Assembly (NCBI GenBank): GCA_937873495.1
Contig: CALMXZ010000012.1
Location: 248,001-312,000, forward strand
Source: an uncultured Trueperaceae bacterium
GTDB taxonomy: Bacteria > Deinococcota > Deinococci > Deinococcales > Trueperaceae
Direction: 5' to 3'
DNA: 64,000 nt
Under the pieces are notes generated by a model. That model had not been told where the DNA came from, did not search any database, and saw only the letters and a program-made list of their open reading frames with translations. The position numbers and the translations under genes were made by a program. Shown piece after piece: positions 37,455 through 45,051 of this stretch (its first letter is position 1; each line of letters starts with the position of its first letter).

Positions 37455-38560
37455 AACTCCTTCTGCACCAGCCGGTACGTTTTGTAGCGCTTCCCTCCGA
37501 TCGCCTCGATGGCCCGGTTGATGGCGTGGTTGTCCTCGAGGGTCCAGCCGCACTCGCCCTCCTGGACGCCGACGGCCTTGGCGCGGCGCACGACCTCGTC
37601 GATGAGCACCAGGTCGAAGCCGCGGTTGCGGTACTCGGGCAGGACGCCGAGGATCATGAGCCTGGCCCGGTTCACGATCCGCTTGCGCCGGAGCAGGGGG
37701 AGGATGCCGTTGATGAGCCGACCGTCGAAGCGCGCCAGGACCTGGTTGAGGTCGGGGATGGCGATGCACACGGCGACGGGCTCGCCCTTGAGCTCGAGGA
37801 ATAGCGCCATCTCCGGGTCGATGATCATCTTGAGGTCGTTGGCGAGGTGCTCGATCTCGGAGTTCGTGAAGGGGACGTTGCCCCAGTTCTTCTCCCACGC
37901 TGCGTGGTGGATGCGCTGGAGGACCTTCACTTCCTCGTGGAGGCGCTTCATGTCGGCCGTACGGATCACCGGCTGGTAGCGCTCGCGCGCCCGGTGGGTG
38001 AGGCGCTTGACGCGCTCAGGGACCCGGCCCTCGTTGACGACGTGGAACGCGTACAGGTCCTTGACCTTGGCGTAGCCGGCGGCCGCGGCCCAGGTGAGGT
38101 ACTTGGCGGGGCTCTGCGGCATCATCACGTAGGGCAGCTCGTCGAAGGCGTCCAGCTGGAAGCCGGCGCCGTCGTTCATCGTCGGGTTGACCGGCCCGCG
38201 GAGCGCCCGCCTGCCAAGGCCGCGCGCCTCCGCCTCCACCGCGGCGAACAGCGCGGCCGCGACCGCCTCGTTCTCGGCCTCGAAGAAGCCGAAGAAAGCG
38301 AGGTTGTCGTCCGGGTGGGTCTGGTTGTGCAGGTCGTCGTCGAGCATGGCGATGCGGCCGACCACCTTGCCGCCCTCGCGCGCCAGGTAAAGAGTGGCGC
38401 GCGCATGCTCGAAGAACGGGTTCTTCTTCTGGTCGAGGAGCTCGAACTGGGAGACGCGTAGCGGCGCCACCCAGGTCGGGTCGGACGCGTACTTGCGGTA
38501 CGGGTAGAGGACGAACTCCCTGAACGCTCGACGACCGCTGACGCGCTCGACGTTGACCAT
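37451..38560 (-). CDS. Large GNAT-type N-acyltransferase, candidate ceramide synthase
   Basis: A 369-residue protein much longer than simple acetyltransferases. The first half has WVAPLRVSQFELLDQKKNPFFEH and RGPVNPTMNDGAGFQLDAFDELPYVMMPQSP, a set of blocks I associate with a bacterial GNAT-like family often next to serine palmitoyltransferase genes. The second half (ARLMILGVLPEYRNRGFDLVLIDEVVRRA) is a clear GNAT acyl-CoA site with loop PEYRNRGFD, and ends WTLEDNHAINRAIEAIGGKRYKTYRL. It starts 7 bp after the SPT-like stop. N-acylation of a sphingoid base is an inference from context. Confidence 0.7.
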   Translation of the reverse strand: MVNVERVSGRRAFREFVLYPYRKYASDPTWVAPLRVSQFELLDQKKNPFFEHARATLYLAREGGKVVGRIAMLDDDLHNQTHPDDNLAFFGFFEAENEAVAAALFAAVEAEARGLGRRALRGPVNPTMNDGAGFQLDAFDELPYVMMPQSPAKYLTWAAAAGYAKVKDLYAFHVVNEGRVPERVKRLTHRARERYQPVIRTADMKRLHEEVKVLQRIHHAAWEKNWGNVPFTNSEIEHLANDLKMIIDPEMALFLELKGEPVAVCIAIPDLNQVLARFDGRLINGILPLLRRKRIVNRARLMILGVLPEYRNRGFDLVLIDEVVRRAKAVGVQEGECGWTLEDNHAINRAIEAIGGKRYKTYRLVQKEL

Positions 38561-38567
38561 GCGCGCC

Positions 38568-39803
38568 CTAGATGACTCCGAAACGCCTGCCGACCTCCGC
38601 GAATGCGTGGAGGAGACGGTCGAGGTGCTCCGGTTCGTGGTTGGCGTTGACGCTCGTGCGGATGATGGACCTGCCAGGAGCCACGCCAGGCGGCAGGGCG
38701 GGCGTCGTGAAGACGTCCAGCTCCCAGAGCGCCTTCCAGAAAGCCATCGTGAGCTCGTCCGGTCCGATCAGGACGGGTACGATCGGGGTCTGTGACCCGA
38801 GGGTGTCGAACCCGAGCGCGTTCATGCCGTCGCGCAAGTGCTTCACGTTGCGCCAGAGCTTGTCGAGGTGCTCCGGCTCGGACTCGATGATGTTGAGGGC
38901 CTCGAGGGCGGCGGCCATCTGCATGGCGGGCAGCGCCGCCGTGAAGATGAAAGGCCTGGCGTGGTGCTTGACGTAGTTCACCACCGCGCGGTCGCCGGCC
39001 ATGAAGCCGCCGACGCTGGCGAACGACTTGGAGAAGGTGCCGACGATGACGTCGACCTCGTCCTCGAGGCCGAAGTGCTCGCCCGTGCCGCGGCCGTGCT
39101 TGCCGAGGACGCCGCTGGCGTGGGCGTCGTCGACGATCAGCCGCGCCCCGTAGCGCTTCTTCAGCTTCACGATGCCAGGCAGGTCGGCGATATGGCCGCT
39201 CATGGAGAACACACCGTCCGTGACGATGATCCTGCCGCCCGGCTTGCCGGCGTCGGCCTCCAGCATGCGCTCGAGGTCGGCCAGGTCGCCGTGCTCGTAC
39301 TTGCGCAAGGTGGCGTAGGAGAGGCGCGCGGCGTCGTAGAGCGAGGCGTGGTTCTCGCGGTCGTAGTAGAGGATGTCGTGCCTGCCGGCGAGTGCCGAGA
39401 CGACGGAGAGGCAGCCGAGGAAGCCGGCGCTGAAGGTGAGGACGGCTTCGCGTTGGAAGAAGACCGCGAGGCGGCGCTCGAGCTCCTCGTGGAGCGTCAG
39501 GGTGCCGGTCAGGAAGCGTGAGCCCGTGCAGCTCGTGCCGAAGTCGTCGAGGGTGCGCCTGGCCGCCTCCTTGAGGCGCGGGTCCTGGGTGAGGCCCAGG
39601 TAGTCGTTCGAGCCGGTGATGACCATCTCGCGGCCCGCGACCGTGACCGTGCCGCCGTGCTGCGAGGCGATGGCCTTGAAGTACGGGTGCATGCCCATGC
39701 TCACGGCCTCGTCCGCCCTGCGGAACTGGATGGCCTTCGTGAACGCGTCCTGCGCCTTGACTACCGGCGCCCTGTCACTTCCGCTGGGCATGACCTCTGA
39801 CAA
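38568..39803 (-). CDS. Serine-palmitoyltransferase-like alpha-oxoamine synthase
   Basis: PLP enzyme condensing an amino acid with an acyl thioester. With the TTG start (GGAGG 5 nt upstream, 411 residues), the PLP lysine is Lys259 in GTFSKSFASVGGF. His152 (NHASLYD) stacks on the cofactor; Asp225 and His228 (VDDAHASG) contact it. MGMHPYFKAI, GTSCTGSRFLTGTLTLHEELE and RPFIFTAALP resemble bacterial SPTs more than KBL (RFICGT, LGKALG) or BioF (FGKALGS). The Thermus KBL/BioF enzyme, as I recall it, lacks the FSKS motif. ATG at 39791 or 39845 are alternative starts. It heads the eight-gene lipid run. Confidence 0.75.
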   Translation of the reverse strand: MSEVMPSGSDRAPVVKAQDAFTKAIQFRRADEAVSMGMHPYFKAIASQHGGTVTVAGREMVITGSNDYLGLTQDPRLKEAARRTLDDFGTSCTGSRFLTGTLTLHEELERRLAVFFQREAVLTFSAGFLGCLSVVSALAGRHDILYYDRENHASLYDAARLSYATLRKYEHGDLADLERMLEADAGKPGGRIIVTDGVFSMSGHIADLPGIVKLKKRYGARLIVDDAHASGVLGKHGRGTGEHFGLEDEVDVIVGTFSKSFASVGGFMAGDRAVVNYVKHHARPFIFTAALPAMQMAAALEALNIIESEPEHLDKLWRNVKHLRDGMNALGFDTLGSQTPIVPVLIGPDELTMAFWKALWELDVFTTPALPPGVAPGRSIIRTSVNANHEPEHLDRLLHAFAEVGRRFGVI

Positions 39804-39948
39804 AATCTCCTCCACTTTGCTTCTCGCTTCGGCCGATCCTAGCATCCCGGGGAGTGGCGGGCTAGCCACGCCGTCGAGCGCCGGCCATGAGGAGCGCCCG
39901 GGCGCCGATGTGAGAGGCCCGACACGGCGGGGGCCCCGGCGGCGCTGA

Positions 39949-39954
39949 TACAAT
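39949..39954 (+). promoter_or_regulatory. Leaderless-type -10 box
   Basis: TACAAT ends 6 nt before the GTG of a 27-codon leader ORF. Confidence 0.5.
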
Positions 39955-39960
39955 CCCCTG

Positions 39961-40044
39961 GTGCCCCAACGCGGCGACGCGCATAACGTTCGGTGCCGCA
40001 TCACGTTCGGTGTCAGCGACAGCGGCGTGACGACAGCGCCCTAA
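39961..40044 (+). CDS. Candidate 27-aa leaderless leader peptide
   Basis: GTG at 39961, placed 6 nt after TACAAT, opens a 27-codon frame ending TAA, exactly 3 nt before the GTG of the following GNAT gene. It contains a direct repeat (ACGTTCGGTG twice, encoding NVRCR and TFGVS). The peptide has no recognised motif. Likely use is translational coupling by re-initiation. Translation is inferred from layout only. Confidence 0.4.
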   Translation: MPQRGDAHNVRCRITFGVSDSGVTTAP

Positions 40045-40047
40045 GAG

Positions 40048-40578
40048 GTGACCGGCTTGCTTCCGACTCTCTCCCCGGTGCGTACGCGCGCCGCCTCGGC
40101 CGCCGACGCGGCCACGATCCAGGAGCTGTACCAGGCGACGCCGGGCTACTTCGAGGTCATCTCGATCCCGGTGCCGACGGTAGACGAGGTCCGCACGGAC
40201 CTCGCCACCGCCACGAACGACCCGCGGCGGCACGTCGAGATCGTGCTCGTCGAGCCGGAGCGCGCGGCGGCCGGGGTCGGCATCGACCCCGTGACGGGGG
40301 CCGCGGTGGTCGGCTACCTCGACTACAAGCTCGACTACCCCGAAGCGGGCGACGCCACTGTCAACCTGATGCTCGTGCGAGGCGACATGCAGAGCCACGG
40401 TATCGGCCGCGCCTGCGCCGTCGACCTGGAGGGGCGCCTCAAGGGGCGCAGCCGGCGGCTGCTCGCGAGCATCTACGGGGAGAACCCGCGCGCCAAGGCG
40501 TTCTGGGAGAGCCTCGGCTACCGCTTCGCCATCGACGCGCGGCCGCTCCTGGAGTGGTACGCCAAGCGGCTCGCATGA
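40048..40578 (+). CDS. GNAT-family N-acetyltransferase
   Basis: A 176-residue GNAT enzyme. It begins VRTRAASAADAATIQELYQATPGYFEV. The strand pair VVGYLDYKLDYPEAGDATVNLMLV precedes the acetyl-CoA helix MQSHGIGRACAVDLEGRLKGR, with Q-S-H-G-I-G as the pyrophosphate loop. AKAFWESLGYRF is the classical C-terminal block. Substrate unknown. The stretch between residues 60 and 75 (VEPERAAAGVGIDPVTG) is a small insertion. The gene starts 3 nt after the leader ORF stop. The next gene follows after 25 bp and may be in the same unit. Confidence 0.85.
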   Translation: MTGLLPTLSPVRTRAASAADAATIQELYQATPGYFEVISIPVPTVDEVRTDLATATNDPRRHVEIVLVEPERAAAGVGIDPVTGAAVVGYLDYKLDYPEAGDATVNLMLVRGDMQSHGIGRACAVDLEGRLKGRSRRLLASIYGENPRAKAFWESLGYRFAIDARPLLEWYAKRLA

Positions 40579-40603
40579 GGCGGCGGCCGGTGGAGGGGCG
40601 CCC

Positions 40604-41527
40604 GTGAACGACGGGGTCCTCGACGTCGTGAGCGTGTCGCTCGGTTCGGTCAAGCGCGACACGGACCAGGAGGTCGAGGTGCTCGGCAGGCGCGTGCGCC
40701 TCAGGCGGGTCGGCACCGGCGGCGACCTCGCCGCGGCGCGCGCCATGATCGAGGAGCTCGACGGCAAGGTGGACGCCATCGGGCTGGGCGGCATCGACCT
40801 CTACTTCGCCGTCAAGGACAAGCGTTACTACGTGCGTGACGCGTTGCGCCTGGCGCGCGCCGCCAAGCTCACGCCCGTCGTCTGCGGCGCCGGTCTCAAG
40901 AACACGCTGGAGCGCATGAGCATCCGGGCGCTCGCCCCGACGCTCGCTTGGCCCGGCAGGCGCGTCCTGATGGTGTCCGCCGTCGACCGCTTCGGGATGG
41001 CTGAGGAGCTCGCGCGCCAGGGGGCCGACGTCTTCTACGGCGACGTCGTCTTCGCGCTCGGCCTGCCCGTGCCGGTCCGCACCCTAGGGGGCCTGGTGCG
41101 CCTCGCCAACGTGCTGGCGCCGATCGTCGTGCGGGTGCCGTTCAAGTGGCTCTACCCGACCGGCAGCGCGCAGGAGAAGGAGCCGGACGAGCGTAAGTTC
41201 GCCCGCTACTACGAATGGGCCGAGGTCCTCGCCGGCGACTGGCACTTCATCAAGCGTTACGCCCCGGCCTCGCTCGCCGGCAAGGTCGTGCTGACGAACA
41301 CCACGACCCCGGACGACGTCGAATTCCTCCGGCGCAGGGGGGCGAGCAAGCTGATCACCACCACGCCGCGCTTCGGCGGACGGAGCGTCGGCACGAACCT
41401 GCTCGAGGCCACCTTCGTCGCCATGGAGGGCGCCAGGGGCGAGCTGACCCCGGAGCGCTACGCCGAGCTCGTGACGGCCGCCCGCCTGGAGCCGACCACG
41501 ATCGACCTGCAGGGCGGAGCGGCCTGA
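40604..41527 (+). CDS. Quinate/shikimate 5-dehydrogenase-like protein
   Basis: A 307-residue protein of a family annotated quinate 5-dehydrogenase in Deinococcus. Visible blocks are VSLGSVKRDTDQEVEVLGRRVRLRRVGTGGDL, AIGLGGIDLYFAVKDKRYYVRDALRL, and KLITTTPRFGGRSVGTNLLEATFVAM. The final block suggests a nucleotide- or substrate-binding loop. I do not see a textbook NAD Rossmann motif, so enzymatic function is unproven. It starts with GTG 25 bp after the GNAT gene and ends 128 bp before efp. Confidence 0.6.
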   Translation: MNDGVLDVVSVSLGSVKRDTDQEVEVLGRRVRLRRVGTGGDLAAARAMIEELDGKVDAIGLGGIDLYFAVKDKRYYVRDALRLARAAKLTPVVCGAGLKNTLERMSIRALAPTLAWPGRRVLMVSAVDRFGMAEELARQGADVFYGDVVFALGLPVPVRTLGGLVRLANVLAPIVVRVPFKWLYPTGSAQEKEPDERKFARYYEWAEVLAGDWHFIKRYAPASLAGKVVLTNTTTPDDVEFLRRRGASKLITTTPRFGGRSVGTNLLEATFVAMEGARGELTPERYAELVTAARLEPTTIDLQGGAA

Positions 41528-41655
41528 CCCCGTCGTCGCTAGGACCATTACTGCCCGGGTGGTAAGCTTGAACCGTCTTGAGCCCTGCTACCGCGCGGTC
41601 GGGAGCTCGCGAGATCGAGCCGCCCCGCGGCGCAAGCGCGTCGGAGGATAACTAG

Positions 41656-42213
41656 ATGATCAGCGTGACTGACCTGAGGAACGGCACCAAGGTCGAGATG
41701 GACGGCGGCCTGTGGGAGTGCGTCGATTACCAGCATCAGAAGATCGGCCGAGGCGGGGCCAAGATGGTGGCCAAGTTCCGCAACCTGGAGACGGGCTCCA
41801 TCGTCGAGCGGTCGTTCAACGCTACGGAGAAGCTGCAGGACATCTTCATCGAGTACCGCCAGATGAGCTTCTTGTACGGCGACGGCGACGAGTACACCTT
41901 CATGGACCTCGAGACGTTCGAACAGCCCATCCTCACCAAGGCCCAGATCGGCGACGGCTCCCGCTTTCTCAAGGAGAACACCGAGGTCACGGTCGACTAC
42001 TACGGCGGCAAGCCGCTCAAGGTCACCCTACCGAACGTCGTCGAGCTGACGATCGTCGAGACCGACCCTGGCGTGCGCGGCGACACGGTCTCGGGCGGCT
42101 CCAAGCCGGCCAAGCTCGAGTCTGGTGCGGTGGTCAACGTCCCCCTCTTCATCGAACGGGGTGAGGTCATCAGGGTCGACACCCGCTCGGGCGACTACTT
42201 GGGCAGGGCCTGA
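41656..42213 (+). CDS. efp: Elongation factor P
   Basis: A 185-residue factor that relieves ribosome stalling at polyproline. Three beta-barrel domains are complete, ending VKVDTRTGEY-like (here [14 protein letters not shown]), with [14 protein letters not shown] joining domains II and III. The tip loop KIGRGGAKM carries Arg where E. coli has the beta-lysylated Lys. I recall the Thermus EF-P also having Arg here. No epmA, epmB or earP is present in the window. GGAGG lies 9 nt before the ATG. It heads the efp-accB-accC-asp23-nusB-folD run. Confidence 0.95.
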   Translation: MISVTDLRNGTKVEMDGGLWECVDYQHQKIGRGGAKMVAKFRNLETGSIVERSFNATEKLQDIFIEYRQMSFLYGDGDEYTFMDLETFEQPILTKAQIGDGSRFLKENTEVTVDYYGGKPLKVTLPNVVELTIVETDPGVRGDTVSGGSKPAKLESGAVVNVPLFIERGEVIRVDTRSGDYLGRA

Positions 42214-42214
42214 C

Positions 42215-42709
42215 GTGGACGTCAAGGAGATCCGGCGCCTGCTCGAGGCCCTCGCGGCCACGGACGTGCGGGAGTTCACCTACGAGACGGGGGACTACAA
42301 GCTGACCCTCAAGCGCGGGGAGGAGGCCAGGCAGACGATAACGTACCTGCCGCCCACCGCGGCTCTCCCCGTGCAGCAGGCCCCCGTGCAGGTCGGGCAA
42401 GCCTCGCAAGCCTCGGCGCCGGAAGCCGCCGCTCCCGTGGTGGTGGCCTCGTCGTCGCCGGCCTCGAAGCTCGTCGAGGTGCAGGCGCCCATCGTCGGCA
42501 CGTTCTACGCTTCGCCCGCCCCCGACGCCGGGCCCTTCGTCAAGGTCGGCGATCGGGTCGCGGCCGGCACGGTCCTGTGCATCATTGAGGCGATGAAGCT
42601 CATGAACGAGATCGAGGCGGAAGGCGCCGGTGTCGTGCGTGAGGTGCTGGTCGGGAACGGCGAGCCGGTCGAGTACGGCCAGGTCCTGTTCCGCATCGAG
42701 CCGGCCTGA
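42215..42709 (+). CDS. accB: Biotin carboxyl carrier protein of acetyl-CoA carboxylase
   Basis: Carries biotin between the carboxylase and carboxyltransferase for malonyl-CoA synthesis. The N-terminus ([24 protein letters not shown]) is the standard first helix. A Pro/Ala/Gln linker spans about residues 45-85. The lipoyl-like domain carries biotinylated Lys128 in [17 protein letters not shown] lies one base after the efp stop and gives 164 residues; the longer frame overlapping efp is Ser/Arg-rich and false. accC follows immediately. Confidence 0.93.
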   Translation: MDVKEIRRLLEALAATDVREFTYETGDYKLTLKRGEEARQTITYLPPTAALPVQQAPVQVGQASQASAPEAAAPVVVASSSPASKLVEVQAPIVGTFYASPAPDAGPFVKVGDRVAAGTVLCIIEAMKLMNEIEAEGAGVVREVLVGNGEPVEYGQVLFRIEPA

Positions 42710-42717
42710 GTGCGCCC

Positions 42718-44064
42718 GTGAGCGCGATGTTCCGCAAGATCCTCATCGCCAACCGCGGCGAGATCGCGTTGCGCATCCTGCGGGCGGCGCGCGAGCTCGG
42801 GGTGCAGACGGTGGTCGCGTACTCCAAGGCCGACGAGAACTCGCTCCCCGTGCTGCTGGCCGACGAGTCCATCTGCATCGGACCCGCCCCGGCGCCCGAG
42901 AGCTACCTCAACGTCCGCAACCTGCTGGCGGCCGCCCTCGTGAGCGGCGCCGAGGCCATCCACCCCGGCTACGGCTTCCTGGCCGAGAACGCCGAGTTCG
43001 CTGCCATGTGCGAGGAGCACGGCCTCACCTTCATCGGGCCGAGGCCGGAGAGCATCTCCCGCATCGGCGACAAGGCCTCCGCGCGTGCCCTGGCCGTCGA
43101 GGCCGGCGTGCCCATCACGCCAGGCAGCGGACCCCTCCCCGACCTGCCGGCCGCCACGCGCTTCGCTGACGAGATCGGCTTCCCCCTGATCCTCAAGGCT
43201 TCCGCCGGCGGGGGCGGGCGCGGCATGCGCGTCGTGCACAACCACGCAGACCTCGAGCGCCAGTTCTACAACGCTCAGGAGGAGGCGCGCGCCGCCTTCG
43301 GCAACCCCGAGCTCTACATGGAGAAGTACCTAGAGGAGCCCAAGCACATCGAGATCCAGGTGTTCGGCGACGGCAACGGCGAGGTCGTTCACCTCTTCGA
43401 GCGCGACTGCTCCATCCAACGCCGCTACCAGAAGGTGCTCGAGGAAGGTCCTAGCACGCTCGCGCCCGAGCTGAGGGCCAGGATCGCCGAGTCGGCCGTG
43501 CGCCTCGCCAAGTACATCGACTACCGCGGGGCGGGCACCTGCGAGTTCCTCGTAGACAAGAGCGGCGGCTACTACTTCTCCGAGATGAACACGCGCATCC
43601 AGGTCGAGCACCCCGTCACGGAGATGATCACCCAGACGGACCTGGTGCAAGAGCAGCTGCGCGTGGCCGCCGGTCTCGGCATGGCGTTCAAGCAGTCCGA
43701 GCTCGCCGTGCGGGGCCACGCCATCGAGCTGCGCGTCAACGCCGAGGACCCGGACCATGACTTCAGGCCGAGCGCGGGCGTGATAACCGACGTGCACTGG
43801 CCGGGAGGCCCTGGCATCAGGGTCGACTCGCACGTGTACGCCGGCTACCGCATCCCTCCCAACTACGACAGCCTGATCGCCAAGATCATCGCCTGGGCGC
43901 CGAGCCGCGAAGAGGCCATCGCCCGGATGGAGCGCGCGCTCAAAGAGACTGTCGTGGAGGGCGTCAAGACGACCATCCCGTTCCACCTGAAGGTCCTTGG
44001 CAACGCGTTCTTCAGGCGCGGCGACGTGTACACGAACTTCATCGCTCGTAGGATGAGCTCATGA
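42718..44064 (+). CDS. accC: Biotin carboxylase subunit of acetyl-CoA carboxylase
   Basis: ATP-grasp enzyme carboxylating the biotin of AccB. It begins FRKILIANRGEIALRILRA. The glycine-rich ATP lid KASAGGGGRGMRVV is near residue 160. EKYLEEPKHIEIQVFGD, ERDCSIQRRYQKVLEE and EMNTRIQVEHPVTEMIT are the conserved catalytic and metal blocks. Length 448 matches E. coli AccC. GTG at 42718 is used; ATG three codons later is an alternative. The stop overlaps the following Asp23 start. accA and accD are not in the window. Confidence 0.96.
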   Translation: MSAMFRKILIANRGEIALRILRAARELGVQTVVAYSKADENSLPVLLADESICIGPAPAPESYLNVRNLLAAALVSGAEAIHPGYGFLAENAEFAAMCEEHGLTFIGPRPESISRIGDKASARALAVEAGVPITPGSGPLPDLPAATRFADEIGFPLILKASAGGGGRGMRVVHNHADLERQFYNAQEEARAAFGNPELYMEKYLEEPKHIEIQVFGDGNGEVVHLFERDCSIQRRYQKVLEEGPSTLAPELRARIAESAVRLAKYIDYRGAGTCEFLVDKSGGYYFSEMNTRIQVEHPVTEMITQTDLVQEQLRVAAGLGMAFKQSELAVRGHAIELRVNAEDPDHDFRPSAGVITDVHWPGGPGIRVDSHVYAGYRIPPNYDSLIAKIIAWAPSREEAIARMERALKETVVEGVKTTIPFHLKVLGNAFFRRGDVYTNFIARRMSS

Positions 44065-44489
44065 CAGAAGGACCGGACCTTGCCATCGCGGGCGACGTGC
44101 TCCTCAACATCGCCCAACTGGCGCTGGAGCAGGTCGACGGGGTGCGCCCCACGCAGCCGCCCTCCAGCGTCACCGACCTCCTTGGCGGCAGGCGCTCCCG
44201 CGGGATCGCCATCGAACGGGACGGGGAAGACGTCTGGGTGGACCTGACGCTCGCCGTCGAGTACGGGGTCGAGATCCCGAAGGCCGCGAAGGCGGCGCAG
44301 CAGGCCGTGCGGGAAGGCATGACCTCCATGACCGGCCTGAACGTGCGGAGCGTGAACGTCGCGGTCGAGTCCGTCGAGCTGGTCGCCGCGGCACCGACCG
44401 CGGGGTCAGGTGGCTCTCGCGCCCAGGCAGGCCAGGACCCGTGGGAGCGCGGGGCGACGCGCGAGGGCGGACCGGCGGCTAGTGAGTAG
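44061..44489 (+). CDS. Asp23/Gls24 family protein (second paralogue)
   Basis: A 142-residue protein with a complete Asp23 domain (residues about 5-110: IAGDVLLNIAQLALEQVDGVRPTQPP, VDLTLAVEYGVEIPKAAKAAQQAVREGMTSMTGLNVRSVNV) and a disordered Gly/Ala/Glu tail. It sits between accC and nusB, as in many Gram-positive genomes where asp23 (yqhY) links acetyl-CoA carboxylase and nusB. YqhY has been implicated in tuning ACCase activity, so a similar role is plausible. ATG overlaps the accC stop as ATGA; its end overlaps nusB by 8 bp. Confidence 0.87.
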   Translation: MTEGPDLAIAGDVLLNIAQLALEQVDGVRPTQPPSSVTDLLGGRRSRGIAIERDGEDVWVDLTLAVEYGVEIPKAAKAAQQAVREGMTSMTGLNVRSVNVAVESVELVAAAPTAGSGGSRAQAGQDPWERGATREGGPAASE

Positions 44490-45051
44490 ACAACGTGCGC
44501 GGGAGCTCGCGTTCCGTACCCTCTTCCAGTCGGAGCGCGGGGCGGAGCCGCTCCTCGAGGTCTGGCGCAACGTGCGCATCGAGGTGGCGGAGGAGGAGGC
44601 CGAAGCGCCTGAGGACGCCGTCTACGGCGGCGCGCTCGGGTTCGACGACCTGACGTTCGCGGAAGGGCTGCTGCAAGCCTTCGCGGAGCATCGCGATGAG
44701 CTCGACGCGCGGCTGGCCGCGGCCATCACCGGCTGGTCGTTCGGCCAGATGGCCCAGACCGACCTCAACGTCCTGCGCATCGCCAGCACCGAGATGAGCT
44801 ACGGCTCGGAGCCACCCGAGGTGGCCATCGAGATGGCCGTGAGGCTCGCCAAGAAGTTCGGCGGCGACGAGTCGGGCAGGTTCGTCAACGGCGTGCTGGC
44901 GAAGCTGATCAGGGAGGACGAGGCGCGCGCCGCCGCTGAGGCCGCGCCCGCGCCCGTGCGAGACGCGGTAGGTGGCCCGGAGACGGACGCTGGACCGGCC
45001 ACCGTCGATGGCGACCAGAGCGCGGAAGCGGCGGATGACGGTAGCGCCTGA
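44482..45051 (+). CDS. nusB: Transcription antitermination factor NusB
   Basis: All-helical RNA-binding protein that, with NusE/S10, acts on boxA of rRNA operons. Blocks are SRQRARELAFRTLFQSE at the start, ITGWSFGQMAQTDLNVLRIASTEM, and PPEVAIEMAVRLAKKFGGDESGRFVNGVLAKL. GTG inside the preceding gene gives 189 residues. About 40 residues after the core form a low-complexity acidic Ala/Asp/Gly tail that ordinary NusB lacks. folD starts inside this tail (17-bp overlap). Confidence 0.93.
   Translation: MSRQRARELAFRTLFQSERGAEPLLEVWRNVRIEVAEEEAEAPEDAVYGGALGFDDLTFAEGLLQAFAEHRDELDARLAAAITGWSFGQMAQTDLNVLRIASTEMSYGSEPPEVAIEMAVRLAKKFGGDESGRFVNGVLAKLIREDEARAAAEAAPAPVRDAVGGPETDAGPATVDGDQSAEAADDGSA

Noticed and set aside
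28844-39803. Carotenoid or exopolysaccharide locus
   Set aside because: No phytoene synthase/desaturase, Wzx/Wzy or priming glycosyltransferase in the run; the only glycosyltransferase is of the lipid-acceptor type.
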